Assembly (NCBI GenBank): GCA_027493525.1
Contig: JAOSKN010000003.1
Span: forward strand, 1,946,467 to 2,010,466
Direction: 5' to 3'
DNA: 64,000 bases
Origin: Planctomycetota bacterium
Lineage (GTDB): Bacteria > Planctomycetota > SZUA-567 > H5-PLA8
Shown: piece by piece, positions 17,522 through 26,979 of the stretch
Position numbering within the stretch: position 1 is the first letter of the stretch
How the letters are laid out: each line of letters starts with the position of its first letter
Program-made: the position numbers and the translations under genes
Notes under the pieces: model-generated
What the model saw: only the letters and a program-made list of their open reading frames with translations
The model's database searches: none
What the model was told of the DNA's origin: nothing

Positions 17522-18211
17522 ATGAAGGGTTGGGCCGCGGGTCTGGCCGTCGCCGTCGTCTGCGCGCTCCTCGGCGGACTGCTGGGCGCTTTGACGCTCA
17601 ACCCCGACGACCTGCGCATCCAGCCGTTCCTGTGGGGCGCGCTGGCGAGCCTGCTGCCCTCGGCCCTCGCCGGCTTCATGGCCGCGCGCGGCGTGCTGGG
17701 GCGGAGCAACGGTTCGATCGAGGGGCTCGACCAGTTGACGGGGCTCTTCGGCGAGGAACGCCTGCGCCAGGACCTCGAGGTGGAATGGTCGCGCAGCAAG
17801 CGCGTCGGCAAGAAGGTCGGGGTCGTGATCGCCGAACTCGACCAGGGCGAGCGCTTCGCGATTCCCCAGTACGTCGCCTGGCGCGCGATGGCCCGCACGC
17901 TCAAGCAGGCCACGCGCATCTCCGACAGCGCCTATGTCCTCGGCCCCGGCCGCTTCGCCGTGCTCCTCAGCGCCACCGAGACCCAGGGCGGCGACGTCGT
18001 CATCAAGCGCCTGCGCGGTTCGGTGAAGGACGTGCCGGAACTCTACGGCGTCAAGATCCGTTATGGGGGGCACGTGGAAGACCCCGGCGATCCGGCCGAA
18101 CCCCTCGCGGAGCAGGTACTCCTGGGCGCGCAGGAAGCCGTGCGACAGGCCCAGACCGAGACTACCGTACCCAAGCCGCCCGAACCGGCGGAGGCCACGG
18201 GAACGGCCTGA
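17522..18211 (+). CDS. Membrane protein with a degenerate GGDEF domain
   Basis: 229 residues. Two hydrophobic segments (about 5-28 and 38-62) anchor the protein. Residues 70-200 follow the layout of a GGDEF (diguanylate cyclase) domain: it opens with DQLTGLFGEERLRQDLE, continues VGVVIAELDQGERF, and at the signature position reads LGPGRFAVLL (GPGRF, residues 141-145) instead of GG(D/E)EF. The catalytic signature is therefore lost, and cyclase activity is not expected. Degenerate GGDEF domains often bind nucleotides or act as partners. The C-terminus is a Pro/Glu-rich tail. The gene is divergent from the transglutaminase-like gene, with a 134-bp shared upstream region. Confidence 0.6.
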   Translation: MKGWAAGLAVAVVCALLGGLLGALTLNPDDLRIQPFLWGALASLLPSALAGFMAARGVLGRSNGSIEGLDQLTGLFGEERLRQDLEVEWSRSKRVGKKVGVVIAELDQGERFAIPQYVAWRAMARTLKQATRISDSAYVLGPGRFAVLLSATETQGGDVVIKRLRGSVKDVPELYGVKIRYGGHVEDPGDPAEPLAEQVLLGAQEAVRQAQTETTVPKPPEPAEATGTA

Positions 18212-18404
18212 CCTCGGATCAATGCACCCGTGCATCTTTTTTAGGGTGATGGAATCGGCCGCCCTCAACCGTTACACTGGGACTGCTGCACGTTGTATGC
18301 GATTGAGGTAACTTTAGTCTCATGCGATCTTTAGATAAGTACAATTTTTTGAACCTCAGCGCCCAGCCCAGCGTTTCTAAGACCGTTGGATGGGGTTTGC
18401 TCCG

Positions 18405-19016
18405 ATGAAGAGCGACCCCGAGCTGATGGCGGACTTCGCGGGAGGCGACGAGTCGGCCTTCGACAAGCTGGTCAAGCGGCATCAGGTCGGGCTGTTGAAC
18501 TACTTTTTCCGCCTGCTCTGGGACCGCACGCTGGCCGAAGACCTGACCCAGGAAGTATTTCTGCGCCTCTATACGCACCGGGAAGAGTACGAGCCCCGCG
18601 CGAAGTTCACGACGTACCTGTACCGCATCGGGCGCAACTGCTGGATCGACTACCTGAGGCGGACGAAGGCTGAACGAAAGACGCGCAGTCTGGACGCGCA
18701 GGACGAGGAGGGGCGGTCGCTTTCGGAGGCCGTGGCCGCGCGGGCCGAAGATCCGCGCTCGACGGTGGGCAAGGACGAACTCACCGAGGCGGTCATCGAA
18801 GCCATCGACGCGCTACCGGAGGACCACAAGCTGGTCTTCATCCTCAGCGAGGTCCAGGGCATGAAGTACCAGGAGATCGGCGAGACGCTGGGCATCCCGG
18901 TGGGCACGGTCAAGAGCCGCATGTTTCACGCGCTCAAGCGCCTGCGGGAGCATCTCGGACGGAGCATGAAAGGCGCGCGCGGCCCGTGGCAACAGGCCGG
19001 CGGCGAGGCGGACTGA
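18405..19016 (+). CDS. ECF-type RNA polymerase sigma factor (second)
   Basis: A 203-residue ECF sigma factor with all standard parts: region 2 (YFFRLLWDRTLAEDLTQEVFLRLY then TTYLYRIGRNCWIDYLRR) and region 4 (LPEDHKLVFILSEVQGMKYQEIGETLGIPVGTVKSRMFHAL). The N-terminus could be ATG 18405, which fits the family (MKSDPELMADF), or ATG 18390, five residues longer; neither has a strong ribosome site. The 178 bp before it contain an AT-rich stretch likely to hold the promoter. The next gene starts 2 bp after its stop and encodes a single-span anti-sigma-like protein, so the two form a co-translated regulatory pair. It is more canonical than the sigma factor at 1199. Confidence 0.92.
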   Translation: MKSDPELMADFAGGDESAFDKLVKRHQVGLLNYFFRLLWDRTLAEDLTQEVFLRLYTHREEYEPRAKFTTYLYRIGRNCWIDYLRRTKAERKTRSLDAQDEEGRSLSEAVAARAEDPRSTVGKDELTEAVIEAIDALPEDHKLVFILSEVQGMKYQEIGETLGIPVGTVKSRMFHALKRLREHLGRSMKGARGPWQQAGGEAD

Positions 19017-19018
19017 CG

Positions 19019-19954
19019 ATGGACGAACGGCTTCAGGAAGATCTGGTCGCGCTCGTCAAGGACGAGTTGCCGGCCGAGCGCAAGGCCGAGCTTGAGGCGC
19101 TGGCCGAGCGCGATGCCGCCGTGCGCGAGGAACTCGAGCAGATCCGCGCGGCGCTCCGCGCCGTCCATCGCATCGGCATGGTCGAGCCCAGCGCCGCCTT
19201 CCGCAAGAAACTTGAACAGCGCATCCGCGATTCCGTGGTCCACAAAGAGCGCAGCGGGCGACTGAAGCGCCCTGGATCGACGGCTCTGCGCCTGACGTCC
19301 GTCGAGTCTCCGTCCGCCTCCGCGCTGCGCGCCGCCGAGGCCGCGCGCTCCTCGCGCAAGACCTCCGCCTCGATCCGCCTCGCCGAGCGCCGGGACCGTC
19401 CCGCGGGCCTGGGCTGGCTGCGCTACGCCGCCCTCGCCGCCGCGATGGTGCTCCTGACGCTCACCCTCGCGCACTTCTTCTACATGCCCAGCGGCCGGCC
19501 GGCCGACGAAGCGCCCCTCACGGCGATGATGCAGCGCTGGAACGAGCGCCGCGAGGCCCCGCGCTGGGAGGACGTGCTGAAGGGCGACGCCGTCGCCGCC
19601 GCCAAGATCCCCGACGGCACCGAACTGGTCCTGCTCGGCAACTACAAGGAAGGCGGGCAGGAGAACTGCGTCGTCGCCTACACCGAGAGCCAGCTCGAGG
19701 CGCTGCGCGCCCACGCCGGCGTCGATCCGAAGGATCTCGAGGCGCGCCTGGCGCTCTCCTTCAAGGCCACGGTCGAAAACGGCGCGGTTGTCGTGCCCCC
19801 GCAGTTGCGCGCGCGCTTCTTCAAGGACGCCAGCGCCCGCGTGGTGATCCTCGCCTGCCCCGACCGCTTCGAACTCTGGTCCGAGCCCGACTTCCAGCGC
19901 TACCTCGACGCCGAACCCAAGCTCGAAGCCGTCCCCCCCAAGACCGGCTCGTAG
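19019..19954 (+). CDS. Membrane anti-sigma-like protein
   Basis: 311 residues. Residues 1-60 are helical and resemble anti-sigma N-termini (DERLQEDLVALVKDELP...ERDAAVREELEQI). No zinc-finger cysteines are present. About 133-156 is one membrane span (YAALAAAMVLLTLTLAHFFY), and an extracytoplasmic domain follows. ATG 19019 is chosen because it lies 2 bp after the sigma factor's stop, so translation is coupled; an in-frame ATG at 18986 lies inside the sigma gene. Role inferred from position and layout: it holds the preceding sigma factor at the membrane. The outer domain (about 160-311) has no recognisable family and would be the sensor part. Confidence 0.7.
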   Translation: MDERLQEDLVALVKDELPAERKAELEALAERDAAVREELEQIRAALRAVHRIGMVEPSAAFRKKLEQRIRDSVVHKERSGRLKRPGSTALRLTSVESPSASALRAAEAARSSRKTSASIRLAERRDRPAGLGWLRYAALAAAMVLLTLTLAHFFYMPSGRPADEAPLTAMMQRWNERREAPRWEDVLKGDAVAAAKIPDGTELVLLGNYKEGGQENCVVAYTESQLEALRAHAGVDPKDLEARLALSFKATVENGAVVVPPQLRARFFKDASARVVILACPDRFELWSEPDFQRYLDAEPKLEAVPPKTGS

Positions 19955-20090
19955 ATCGTGCGCCAGCTTTTAACGTACTCCCAAGTTAATTATTGCGGCT
20001 AAGCCCGTTTCAGCATATGACCCAGGTTATTACATCCTTTGGGCGCAAACTTGGCGCGCCTTATGCGTCTTCATCATGGAGGGGCTCGGT

Positions 20091-23000
20091 ATGCGCGTGC
20101 TCGCGATTGGATTCGGCTTGGTCCTGGGCACGCTGCTGCTGGTGAGCATCGGCGCGCTGGTTCCGCCTGGGCCGGCTCCGATTCTTGGGGGGGTAAGCGC
20201 TCCGGTTGAATCGGCCGCAATCCCCGCGCAGGTCCGCCACGCCGCGCCCCTTGTTGTTTTATCCGCGAAGAACAAGCCCGAGTCGTTCGTCAAGCTCGCC
20301 GAACGGCAGGCGGATCGGGCGCGCAACATCCACGAAAACTTCGAGGCCGCGATGAACCTCGCCGGCGCGCTGCAAAAAGCTGGAAAACCGGACGCCGCCG
20401 TCGATGACGCGCTCCGCCGCGCCGCCGATTTCGCCGAGTGCCTTCCCGCGGGCACGCTCGGCGCGAACGGCCGGCCCACGCCCTTCTCCGGCCCCGAAGG
20501 CGGCGCGCGCACGCTGCTCGCCCAGGCGCACCGCGAGATCGTCCACGGCGAACAAGCCGCCGCGCGCCGGCATCTGGAGTTGTTGCTCGAACGCTACGCC
20601 GAAGCGAGTCCCGCGCTCGCGGAGCAAGCGCGTGCCGACCTGGCGCGGCTGGACAGCGGGGAGCAGGCGGCCGGAGCGCCACGGGCCTTGGCCGGTGCGA
20701 AAGAGGAAAAGCTCCTCGGCAACCGGAAACCGGCGACCGGAAACCAGCAACCGGTAACCGTCGCCGCGCGCGAGGTCTCGCCCGTCCAGACCACGCTCGT
20801 CCTGGCGACCAGCGAAGCCAACACCGTGATCTTCAGCGGGGCCGAGAACGGCAAGACCTACACCATCTCCGCCGCCGGGATTTGGGCGCAAGATCCGGAC
20901 CCTCAATTCGACACCGGCCCGGAAGGCCTGGCGAGCTTCGGGACCATTTCCGGCGGCCCGTTCGCGGGGATGTTCTTTGGAACCTTTGCCGCGCAGGAAC
21001 CCGGCAGTGGAAGTTGGCAGGCCATCGGCGCGTCGGGTTCCATTACGGCGACGGCCGACGGGGAAATTCTCGGTTCGTTCGCGGATATTCTGGGGCTTTA
21101 CGGGGACAATAACGGCGCGCTGTTCGTCACCGTGTCCGAGGAAGGCTTCGAGCCGCCGCCGGGCGCGACCGCGCCGCCGCTCGCCGATGCCCGCGTGAGC
21201 CCCGATACCGCCTGCGTGCATTACGCCTCGACGAACGTCGCGCTCGACGGGAGCCTCTCGGCGGACGCCGACGCGGAGGGCGACGCGCCCGCGCTGCGCT
21301 GGTTTCACTGGCGTCTGGTCAACCTCACGAATCCGGCGGTGAGGCCGCTCGTGTACGAGGGCCCCGATTCGTTCGCGTTTCCAAGCGGGCTGAATCAGCC
21401 CGGCGCATACGAAGTGACCTTGCGCGTCGTGGATAACGAGGGCGAACTCGGCACGGCGGTCCGGACGCTCACGGCGGTGGGGATCGTCTTCGATCCGCCG
21501 TCGCTGGAGGCCGAGGTTGGCGCGACGGCGACCTCGAACGCGGAAGTGATCCCCGCGAGCGCGGCGGATGGGATCAGCTTTGAATTCAGCGTGCCGGACG
21601 TGGCGAATTTCCAGGCGACGAGCGCGGGCGCGGGCGTCATCGAAGTCCAGATCGAGGGCGTGGCGGAAGGCAGCACGGAATTAATCGCGCAAGTCCAGGG
21701 CGAATTCGGCCCGGAGAACTGCGAGTTTCTGTATGTAAGCGTGGTTCCGCCGTCTATCAAGACGCCGCCCGTCGCGATAGCGGAGACGACCACGCCGGTC
21801 ATCTGCGCGGGCGGGACGGTGACGCTGGACGGCAGCGGCTCGCACGATACGGACACGGTCAACGACGACCAAATCCTGCCTCAGATTCAGAACTATGCCT
21901 GGACCCTGGTGAACCTGACGGACCCGGGGCAACCGCCGATTACCTTCAGTACCCCCAATGCCATGACGACGACGGTGCTGACTGCGCCGGGCGAATACGA
22001 GGCGACGCTGGTGGTGACGGACAACGACGGGGATCCGTCGCTGGACGGATCGAGCGATGCGCACGCGACGCTGATCGTGGTGGGCGTGACGTTCGAGCCG
22101 GACGTGCTGGCCGTGGAGGTTGGCGAAACGGAACTTACCGTCGCGACGGTCGTGCCCGCGAGCGCGGCCGGCAGCGTCACGTTCTCCCTGACGGATGCCG
22201 CGAAAGCGTCCATTCCCGCGAATCTGCCCGCCGGCGCGATCGTCCCGATACCCGTGACGGGCTTGACCGAAGGGCTGACGACGCTACGGGCGGAAGTGGC
22301 CACCGGCATGGGGAGCGAAATCTGCGCGACGGCGGACATTGCCGTCCTGCCTGCTCCCGCGGGAGCCGTCGCGGCCATCCTGGATACCGAAGACAATGTA
22401 CTGGAATTCCTGGGCCATAAGCTGGACAAATTGCCCGTGGACAGCCAGGGTTTCGGAACCGTGGTGAGCCTGCAATTCGGCGGCGGCGCGGCGGTTGCGG
22501 CGCGCGCTTCCGGCCTTGCCCCGGTCGAACTGTCCGACGATCGGATCGACACGCTCAACGTGGAGCTTTCCCGAAACCAGGACGGCTTCTCGGAGCGGAT
22601 TTCGCTTACCGAGACGGGCGCGGACTCGCTGGACTTCTTCAGCGCGGACGGCACGGTCGTCGCTCGAGTGACCCGTCCTCCGGGGAACGACACGAAGCGT
22701 ATCGACACGATGGAACTCACCCTTACCTCGACGAGATACCTGGCGATCGACACGACTTTCAACTTGATCGAAACCGGGAAGAATACACGAACCTTCAGGA
22801 GTCCCGACCGCGGCTTGAGCGTGTTATTCATCGGCCGGCCGCATGCGAACCGGCGGGACTTGGCGCTGGCCTTCGTCTTCGACGCGACGGCGCGGGACCT
22901 GGACCCCGCGTTGCTGATCGAGACGGGCAAGGATACGCTGGACTTCCGGAGCGCGAACGGCAAGACGCGGCTCGTCCTGCCGGCGGGCGTGGAATTCGAC

Positions 23001-25487
23001 GCGCATGCGGCGGACGAATTCGAGGCGCGCTTCAGCGAGGCGCGGCAGGGCGTCTCCGGCGCGCCTTTGCGCCTGCTGGAGTCGGGCGCCGACAGCCTGT
23101 TCTTCCAGACGCGCGGCGCGGGGCTGTCGGGGAGCAACGAGATCGTTGTTCGGGTAGAGATGAGCAGGGACGATGCTTCGCAAGGCGGCACCGTAGCCAA
23201 TACCATTGTTGCCACTTTAAGCGCGGGAAGCCAGTCCATCGAAGTCACCCTCACTCGCCAGCCAGGAATTGGCGATCCGGTCAGGTATTTTTCGAAGGCC
23301 ATAAAAGTAGGCGCGAACGAAACCAGTAGGGATGAAGTCGCAATTCAGGCCGCGCCTGGAACCAAAGTGACGGCGCAAGCCGCCAAACCCAAAGATGGAG
23401 CCTTGGTCATATCCCAGCGGGTCGCCGTGTACGAAGCCGCCATCCTTGAGCCCAGTACGAACGTCGTAGTGGCGGGGCCGAATAGTACGGCGAATATAGC
23501 GCTCCTTATTGGAACGGGTGGGACTCAAACGCCTGACGCGGAAAGCCTCGAGGCCACGATGGAAATTAGTTCGGGCGGCGAGTTGATACGTAAATTAACG
23601 GGGCCTGTAAGCCTGACCGATGTTGCTGGCGTTTTGGCCTGGGACCTTACGAACGAATTCGCGGTGTTTGTACCACCCGGCAACTACGACATAACCATTA
23701 CCGTGGCGCCCCCGGGCGCGCCGACCGCATCGCGAGCCGTTTCCAACACCCACACCGTCACCGTGGTGGAAAATCTCGGCAAGCCTAAGGCCTCCATAGT
23801 GGACGTGGACACGTACCGGGTGATGGTGGCCAAGATGGCTGGGGTATCTCCTGGCAGTCAAAACGCGGACGTTAGAATCGTCATTTCTGACTTGCCGCCA
23901 GGACAACAAGCGCTTGTAACGGTGGAAGACCTGCCTGGAGCCGGAAGCTGTACCATTGAGGATTCACGGAGAATAGACCCAAGGACCTTGTTATTGCCTA
24001 CTGGGGTTCATAATGGGATCAAGCTTCAGGGGGACCGGCTAAGTAAATCGCGGCACGATATTCTCGTCACCGTGCGTGACCCCGTAAGCAAGGCCGTATT
24101 GGCAAGCGAGACCTTTACTTCATTTTGGGTTGCTCTGGATTCCCCGCCAGATTTCCATGGAAATGGTGCGCCGGAACTCCCGATTGAGCCGAATAATGGT
24201 AGGTTTCCACTACGAGAGAACCTTTTCATTCGCTTTCTCACTAGAAAACCAGGGTTTGGGATACTTAAGCTACCAGCGGAGAGTGTAGCCCATACTGGTA
24301 TTCTCGTTAGAGGTACGATCATCCCTTCCGGAATGGTGTCTACTGACTTCAGAATTGAAACAAGCGAAAGGGATGGCTTCAACTTCGCTCGGAAACGTAC
24401 AACAAGAATGTGGGTTGAAAGTGGGCCGGATATTTGTACTTCTGAAAACCCCGCCGGCGGCGGAGCAAATGTTGACAATGGGGACGACGATCCCGATGGA
24501 GACGTTTCAGACGAAGATCTAAAGCCAGATCGTGACGGTTCAGAAAGAGATCTATATATCTATAGTATCGATGCCCCTAGAGTATCAAGTAGCCAGATAA
24601 TCCATAACGAAACTCTTCGATTTCGTGGCAACTTCAATACCTTTACCGAATATCAATCGGTACGTTGCTCTGGAGATTTTGTTTGGTTTAGCCGAATTTC
24701 GGTCACAAAATCTCCTCAGGGTGACCTGCAAAGCAGCAGTACATTCCAGCATGACAACCTAAATGCGCCAGGCATTACTTCATTGGCTCCCGATTTAATC
24801 AGCACTCCCCCGACTGTGGATTTTGTAATCGGAGCCATTTCACCTACGGCGATTGCACCTTCCCTCCCAGGACCGCAAGTCCTTGATGTTATATCAAAAG
24901 CTGGAACTACATTTCCTCCAGGTATGATAACAGTCAGTTTGGACAAGATATCCGGAGATGGTCCTGACAGTATTCCTCTTATTGGACAACCGACGAGGAA
25001 AGCTGGTGACACAATCATCTCTGTAGCCTTGGATAGTGCTGCAATAGCAAACTCATTAAGAGCAGACTATCGAGTACATGTTGAAATCGACGGAGTTGGT
25101 TGTCAGTCGTTCACATCGCTTATTATCGGGAACAGATTCTGGCAGAATGTTGCTTTGGCCAATGATTTTGACCCCATAACAAATAAGATAACCGGTATCA
25201 CGGTGACATTTGTTCCTTTAAACGCATCTGGAATTCCAATCAATTTACCGGCGGATGCTCTACCTACTATTCAGCCTTCACCAGCATTTACGACAACAGG
25301 GACCATTCAAGCGGCCGGGCCTGTTCAAGTAAAGGCAAATGGAGTCGAATTCTTCAGGAAATTTGTTCTTCCTCCAAGCACTCCTCCATTATCGGGTGGC
25401 TTCGTGATTGAATGCCAGGGCCCCGCCTCGGTTCCTCCGATTGCACCGGGCTATGCCCCTTTGCTGACTTATACGGAAGGGCAATAA
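20091..25487 (+). CDS. Large secreted or anchored protein with PKD/Ig-like domains and novel tandem repeats
   Basis: 1798 residues. An N-terminal hydrophobic segment (about 5-30) serves as signal or anchor; ATG 20091 is chosen for the GGAGGGG six bases upstream. About 55-200 is a helical TPR-like region. About 365-760 holds two PKD-plus-beta-sandwich pairs (NVALDGSLS, VTLDGSGSHD; VGIVFDPPSLEAEVG, VGVTFEPDVLAVEVG). About 820-1020 has four tandem repeats built on L-x-E-[TS]-G-x-[DN]-[ST]-x-x-F. The remaining residues are beta-rich, with an acidic D/N-rich patch (DNGDDDPDGDVSDED) near 1470. GC content drops visibly from about 23,200, and strongly after 24,000, although the frame never breaks, as if a foreign C-terminal part had been joined to a native N-terminus. 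It is followed 2 bp later by a small secreted protein. Function unknown. Confidence 0.8.
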   Translation: MRVLAIGFGLVLGTLLLVSIGALVPPGPAPILGGVSAPVESAAIPAQVRHAAPLVVLSAKNKPESFVKLAERQADRARNIHENFEAAMNLAGALQKAGKPDAAVDDALRRAADFAECLPAGTLGANGRPTPFSGPEGGARTLLAQAHREIVHGEQAAARRHLELLLERYAEASPALAEQARADLARLDSGEQAAGAPRALAGAKEEKLLGNRKPATGNQQPVTVAAREVSPVQTTLVLATSEANTVIFSGAENGKTYTISAAGIWAQDPDPQFDTGPEGLASFGTISGGPFAGMFFGTFAAQEPGSGSWQAIGASGSITATADGEILGSFADILGLYGDNNGALFVTVSEEGFEPPPGATAPPLADARVSPDTACVHYASTNVALDGSLSADADAEGDAPALRWFHWRLVNLTNPAVRPLVYEGPDSFAFPSGLNQPGAYEVTLRVVDNEGELGTAVRTLTAVGIVFDPPSLEAEVGATATSNAEVIPASAADGISFEFSVPDVANFQATSAGAGVIEVQIEGVAEGSTELIAQVQGEFGPENCEFLYVSVVPPSIKTPPVAIAETTTPVICAGGTVTLDGSGSHDTDTVNDDQILPQIQNYAWTLVNLTDPGQPPITFSTPNAMTTTVLTAPGEYEATLVVTDNDGDPSLDGSSDAHATLIVVGVTFEPDVLAVEVGETELTVATVVPASAAGSVTFSLTDAAKASIPANLPAGAIVPIPVTGLTEGLTTLRAEVATGMGSEICATADIAVLPAPAGAVAAILDTEDNVLEFLGHKLDKLPVDSQGFGTVVSLQFGGGAAVAARASGLAPVELSDDRIDTLNVELSRNQDGFSERISLTETGADSLDFFSADGTVVARVTRPPGNDTKRIDTMELTLTSTRYLAIDTTFNLIETGKNTRTFRSPDRGLSVLFIGRPHANRRDLALAFVFDATARDLDPALLIETGKDTLDFRSANGKTRLVLPAGVEFDAHAADEFEARFSEARQGVSGAPLRLLESGADSLFFQTRGAGLSGSNEIVVRVEMSRDDASQGGTVANTIVATLSAGSQSIEVTLTRQPGIGDPVRYFSKAIKVGANETSRDEVAIQAAPGTKVTAQAAKPKDGALVISQRVAVYEAAILEPSTNVVVAGPNSTANIALLIGTGGTQTPDAESLEATMEISSGGELIRKLTGPVSLTDVAGVLAWDLTNEFAVFVPPGNYDITITVAPPGAPTASRAVSNTHTVTVVENLGKPKASIVDVDTYRVMVAKMAGVSPGSQNADVRIVISDLPPGQQALVTVEDLPGAGSCTIEDSRRIDPRTLLLPTGVHNGIKLQGDRLSKSRHDILVTVRDPVSKAVLASETFTSFWVALDSPPDFHGNGAPELPIEPNNGRFPLRENLFIRFLTRKPGFGILKLPAESVAHTGILVRGTIIPSGMVSTDFRIETSERDGFNFARKRTTRMWVESGPDICTSENPAGGGANVDNGDDDPDGDVSDEDLKPDRDGSERDLYIYSIDAPRVSSSQIIHNETLRFRGNFNTFTEYQSVRCSGDFVWFSRISVTKSPQGDLQSSSTFQHDNLNAPGITSLAPDLISTPPTVDFVIGAISPTAIAPSLPGPQVLDVISKAGTTFPPGMITVSLDKISGDGPDSIPLIGQPTRKAGDTIISVALDSAAIANSLRADYRVHVEIDGVGCQSFTSLIIGNRFWQNVALANDFDPITNKITGITVTFVPLNASGIPINLPADALPTIQPSPAFTTTGTIQAAGPVQVKANGVEFFRKFVLPPSTPPLSGGFVIECQGPASVPPIAPGYAPLLTYTEGQ
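22549..23160 (+). repeat. Four tandem protein repeats (E-T-G motif) inside the 1798-residue protein
   Basis: Four diverged units of 40-55 residues share the core L-x-E-[TS]-G-x-[DN]-[ST]-x-x-F-x-[ST]: LTETGADSLDFFS, LIETGKNTRTFRS, LIETGKDTLDFRS, LLESGADSLFFQT. Each core is preceded by an alternating polar/hydrophobic strand and followed by another. It looks like a beta-strand repeat. I do not recognise it as a named family. Confidence 0.7.
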
Positions 25488-25489
25488 AG

Positions 25490-26194
25490 ATGAACTATCG
25501 CATAAGCGTCGCATGTGTCCTGATAACGCTTTTCGCGCACTCCTCATGGTGCTTGGATGAGCAAGAATCGCGAGCTGTTCATGCAAGTGTTGTAGGGTTG
25601 CTGGATAAGCCTGAGCCCGAGCGCATGAAGAGCGTTGGAGAAATGCCAATCGGACAATTGCCCCAAATTCGAGAGGTGCTCCGTAATGCGGTTCATGGAA
25701 AACTGCACATTACTGGAAAGTACTACATCGTACGCCCTGATATCGGCCTCGACGATCCAATTCAAAGTCTCCAGCTTAGAGCCAACGCGGCCGCAAAAAC
25801 CTTGCTGCTGATCGGAGGCGAAGACGATCTTTTTGCCGTACTCTTGGAATTATCCAAGCACTATGCGCCACACTCCGCTCAGGAAGTATTGTCAAAGCCC
25901 TCTCCCGCTCAAATCTTTTCAATTCTCGGCCAGCAAGTGAGACTTTCTTTCCTCCGTTACCTCGTGCGCGAACACGATGTAGAGACGCTGGAATCTTTCA
26001 TGGAGTATGTACAGAAATGGGGGCAATTGAAAGACTGGCATCAAGACCTTCGAATTCTTATTGAAAGCATCGATACCACTCAGCGGAGGCTTAGGATCGT
26101 TGAAACACATGCCAGCGGATTACTCAAGAAAGAAGCGGAGGAGGCCGCAAGAAAAGAACCGCCCAAACGCGACGAGCGGCACGAATTCCCGTGA
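25490..26194 (+). CDS. Small secreted protein of unknown function
   Basis: 234 residues with a clear signal peptide (RISVACVLITLFAHSSWC, about 3-20); the cysteine near the cleavage site could alternatively be a lipidation site. The rest is mainly helical with a highly charged C-terminus (KKEAEEAARKEPPKRDE). ATG 25490 lies 2 bp after the stop of the giant gene upstream, so the two are almost certainly translated together; a longer frame from 25412 is a shadow. GC content is lower than in the surrounding backbone, like the 3' half of the preceding gene. A small product paired with a large surface protein could be a partner or chaperone, but nothing in the sequence proves this. Confidence 0.65.
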   Translation: MNYRISVACVLITLFAHSSWCLDEQESRAVHASVVGLLDKPEPERMKSVGEMPIGQLPQIREVLRNAVHGKLHITGKYYIVRPDIGLDDPIQSLQLRANAAAKTLLLIGGEDDLFAVLLELSKHYAPHSAQEVLSKPSPAQIFSILGQQVRLSFLRYLVREHDVETLESFMEYVQKWGQLKDWHQDLRILIESIDTTQRRLRIVETHASGLLKKEAEEAARKEPPKRDERHEFP

Positions 26195-26311
26195 CGAGGC
26201 GAGCCAACTCTCTTGCCGAGGGCGACATCATGGGAGATGAGCGCACCGGCGAAGATGAATTGGCAGGTGGTATTCCTCCCAACGCGCTCCTCGCCCCTCG
26301 CCCCGGCAGCA

Positions 26312-26979
26312 GTAAAGCGCCCCCCTTTCCGATTGGACAGGGGCTAAGAGACGGGCAGCTTGGTTGACGGGCCGGTCAGAGGCCTCCGGCACAAGGGGGA
26401 CACTTTATCGACGGGCACGAACTCGGCGGCGGTCTCCTTTGGCTACCGTCTCCCGTTGATGGCCATAAGTTCAGGATCGAAGTGGAATGCAAGACGGTCT
26501 TCGACGGCCAGGAACTGTCGGTGTCCCTGAACCGCGACTACGACTTCACCGGCGCCGGCCCGGGTCCGGTGCGCGATCCTGACACCGGCGAGGAAGACTT
26601 TTCCAGCCGTGTGCAGCCGAACGTCACGGCGCTGCCGCGCTCGGACGAAGAGGAGCGGCTGGTCGAGGTGTTCATTTCACCAAGGACGGGCGCGGCCCCG
26701 AACGAGTGGCCTTGGGTCGATGGGATCGAGACGGTGGCCTACGACCCGGCGACGTCGATGGCGACGCTGCGCCTGAAGCCGGAACGCCTCAACACGGACG
26801 ATCCGGAGTTCCCGTATGTCGAAGACCCCGGCGTAGCGCCGGGGATGCACGCGGTCAACGGCGAGCCGGACCTGTTCAACGTCGTCAGCGTGCGTCCGAG
26901 CACGGTCGTGGCGGGGCAGGTTGTGCGGCTGACGATCGGCGGCGCGAACCTTCCGGACGCGCTCGGCGGGGTGCGGACG
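26312..26979 (+). repeat. Direct repeat, module A (668 bp)
   Basis: This segment recurs at 30425-30984 plus 32376-32483, at a constant offset of 4113 bp and without gaps until the IS insertion; I count about 14 mismatches over 668 bp. It starts in non-coding sequence (tga at 26365 closes the frame) and covers the start of the ORF at 26482. The coding frame is open from 26368 with protein-like content (HFIDGHELGGG, WLPSPVDGHKF) but no ATG, so the module looks like a 5'-truncated piece of a longer gene. Confidence 0.9.
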
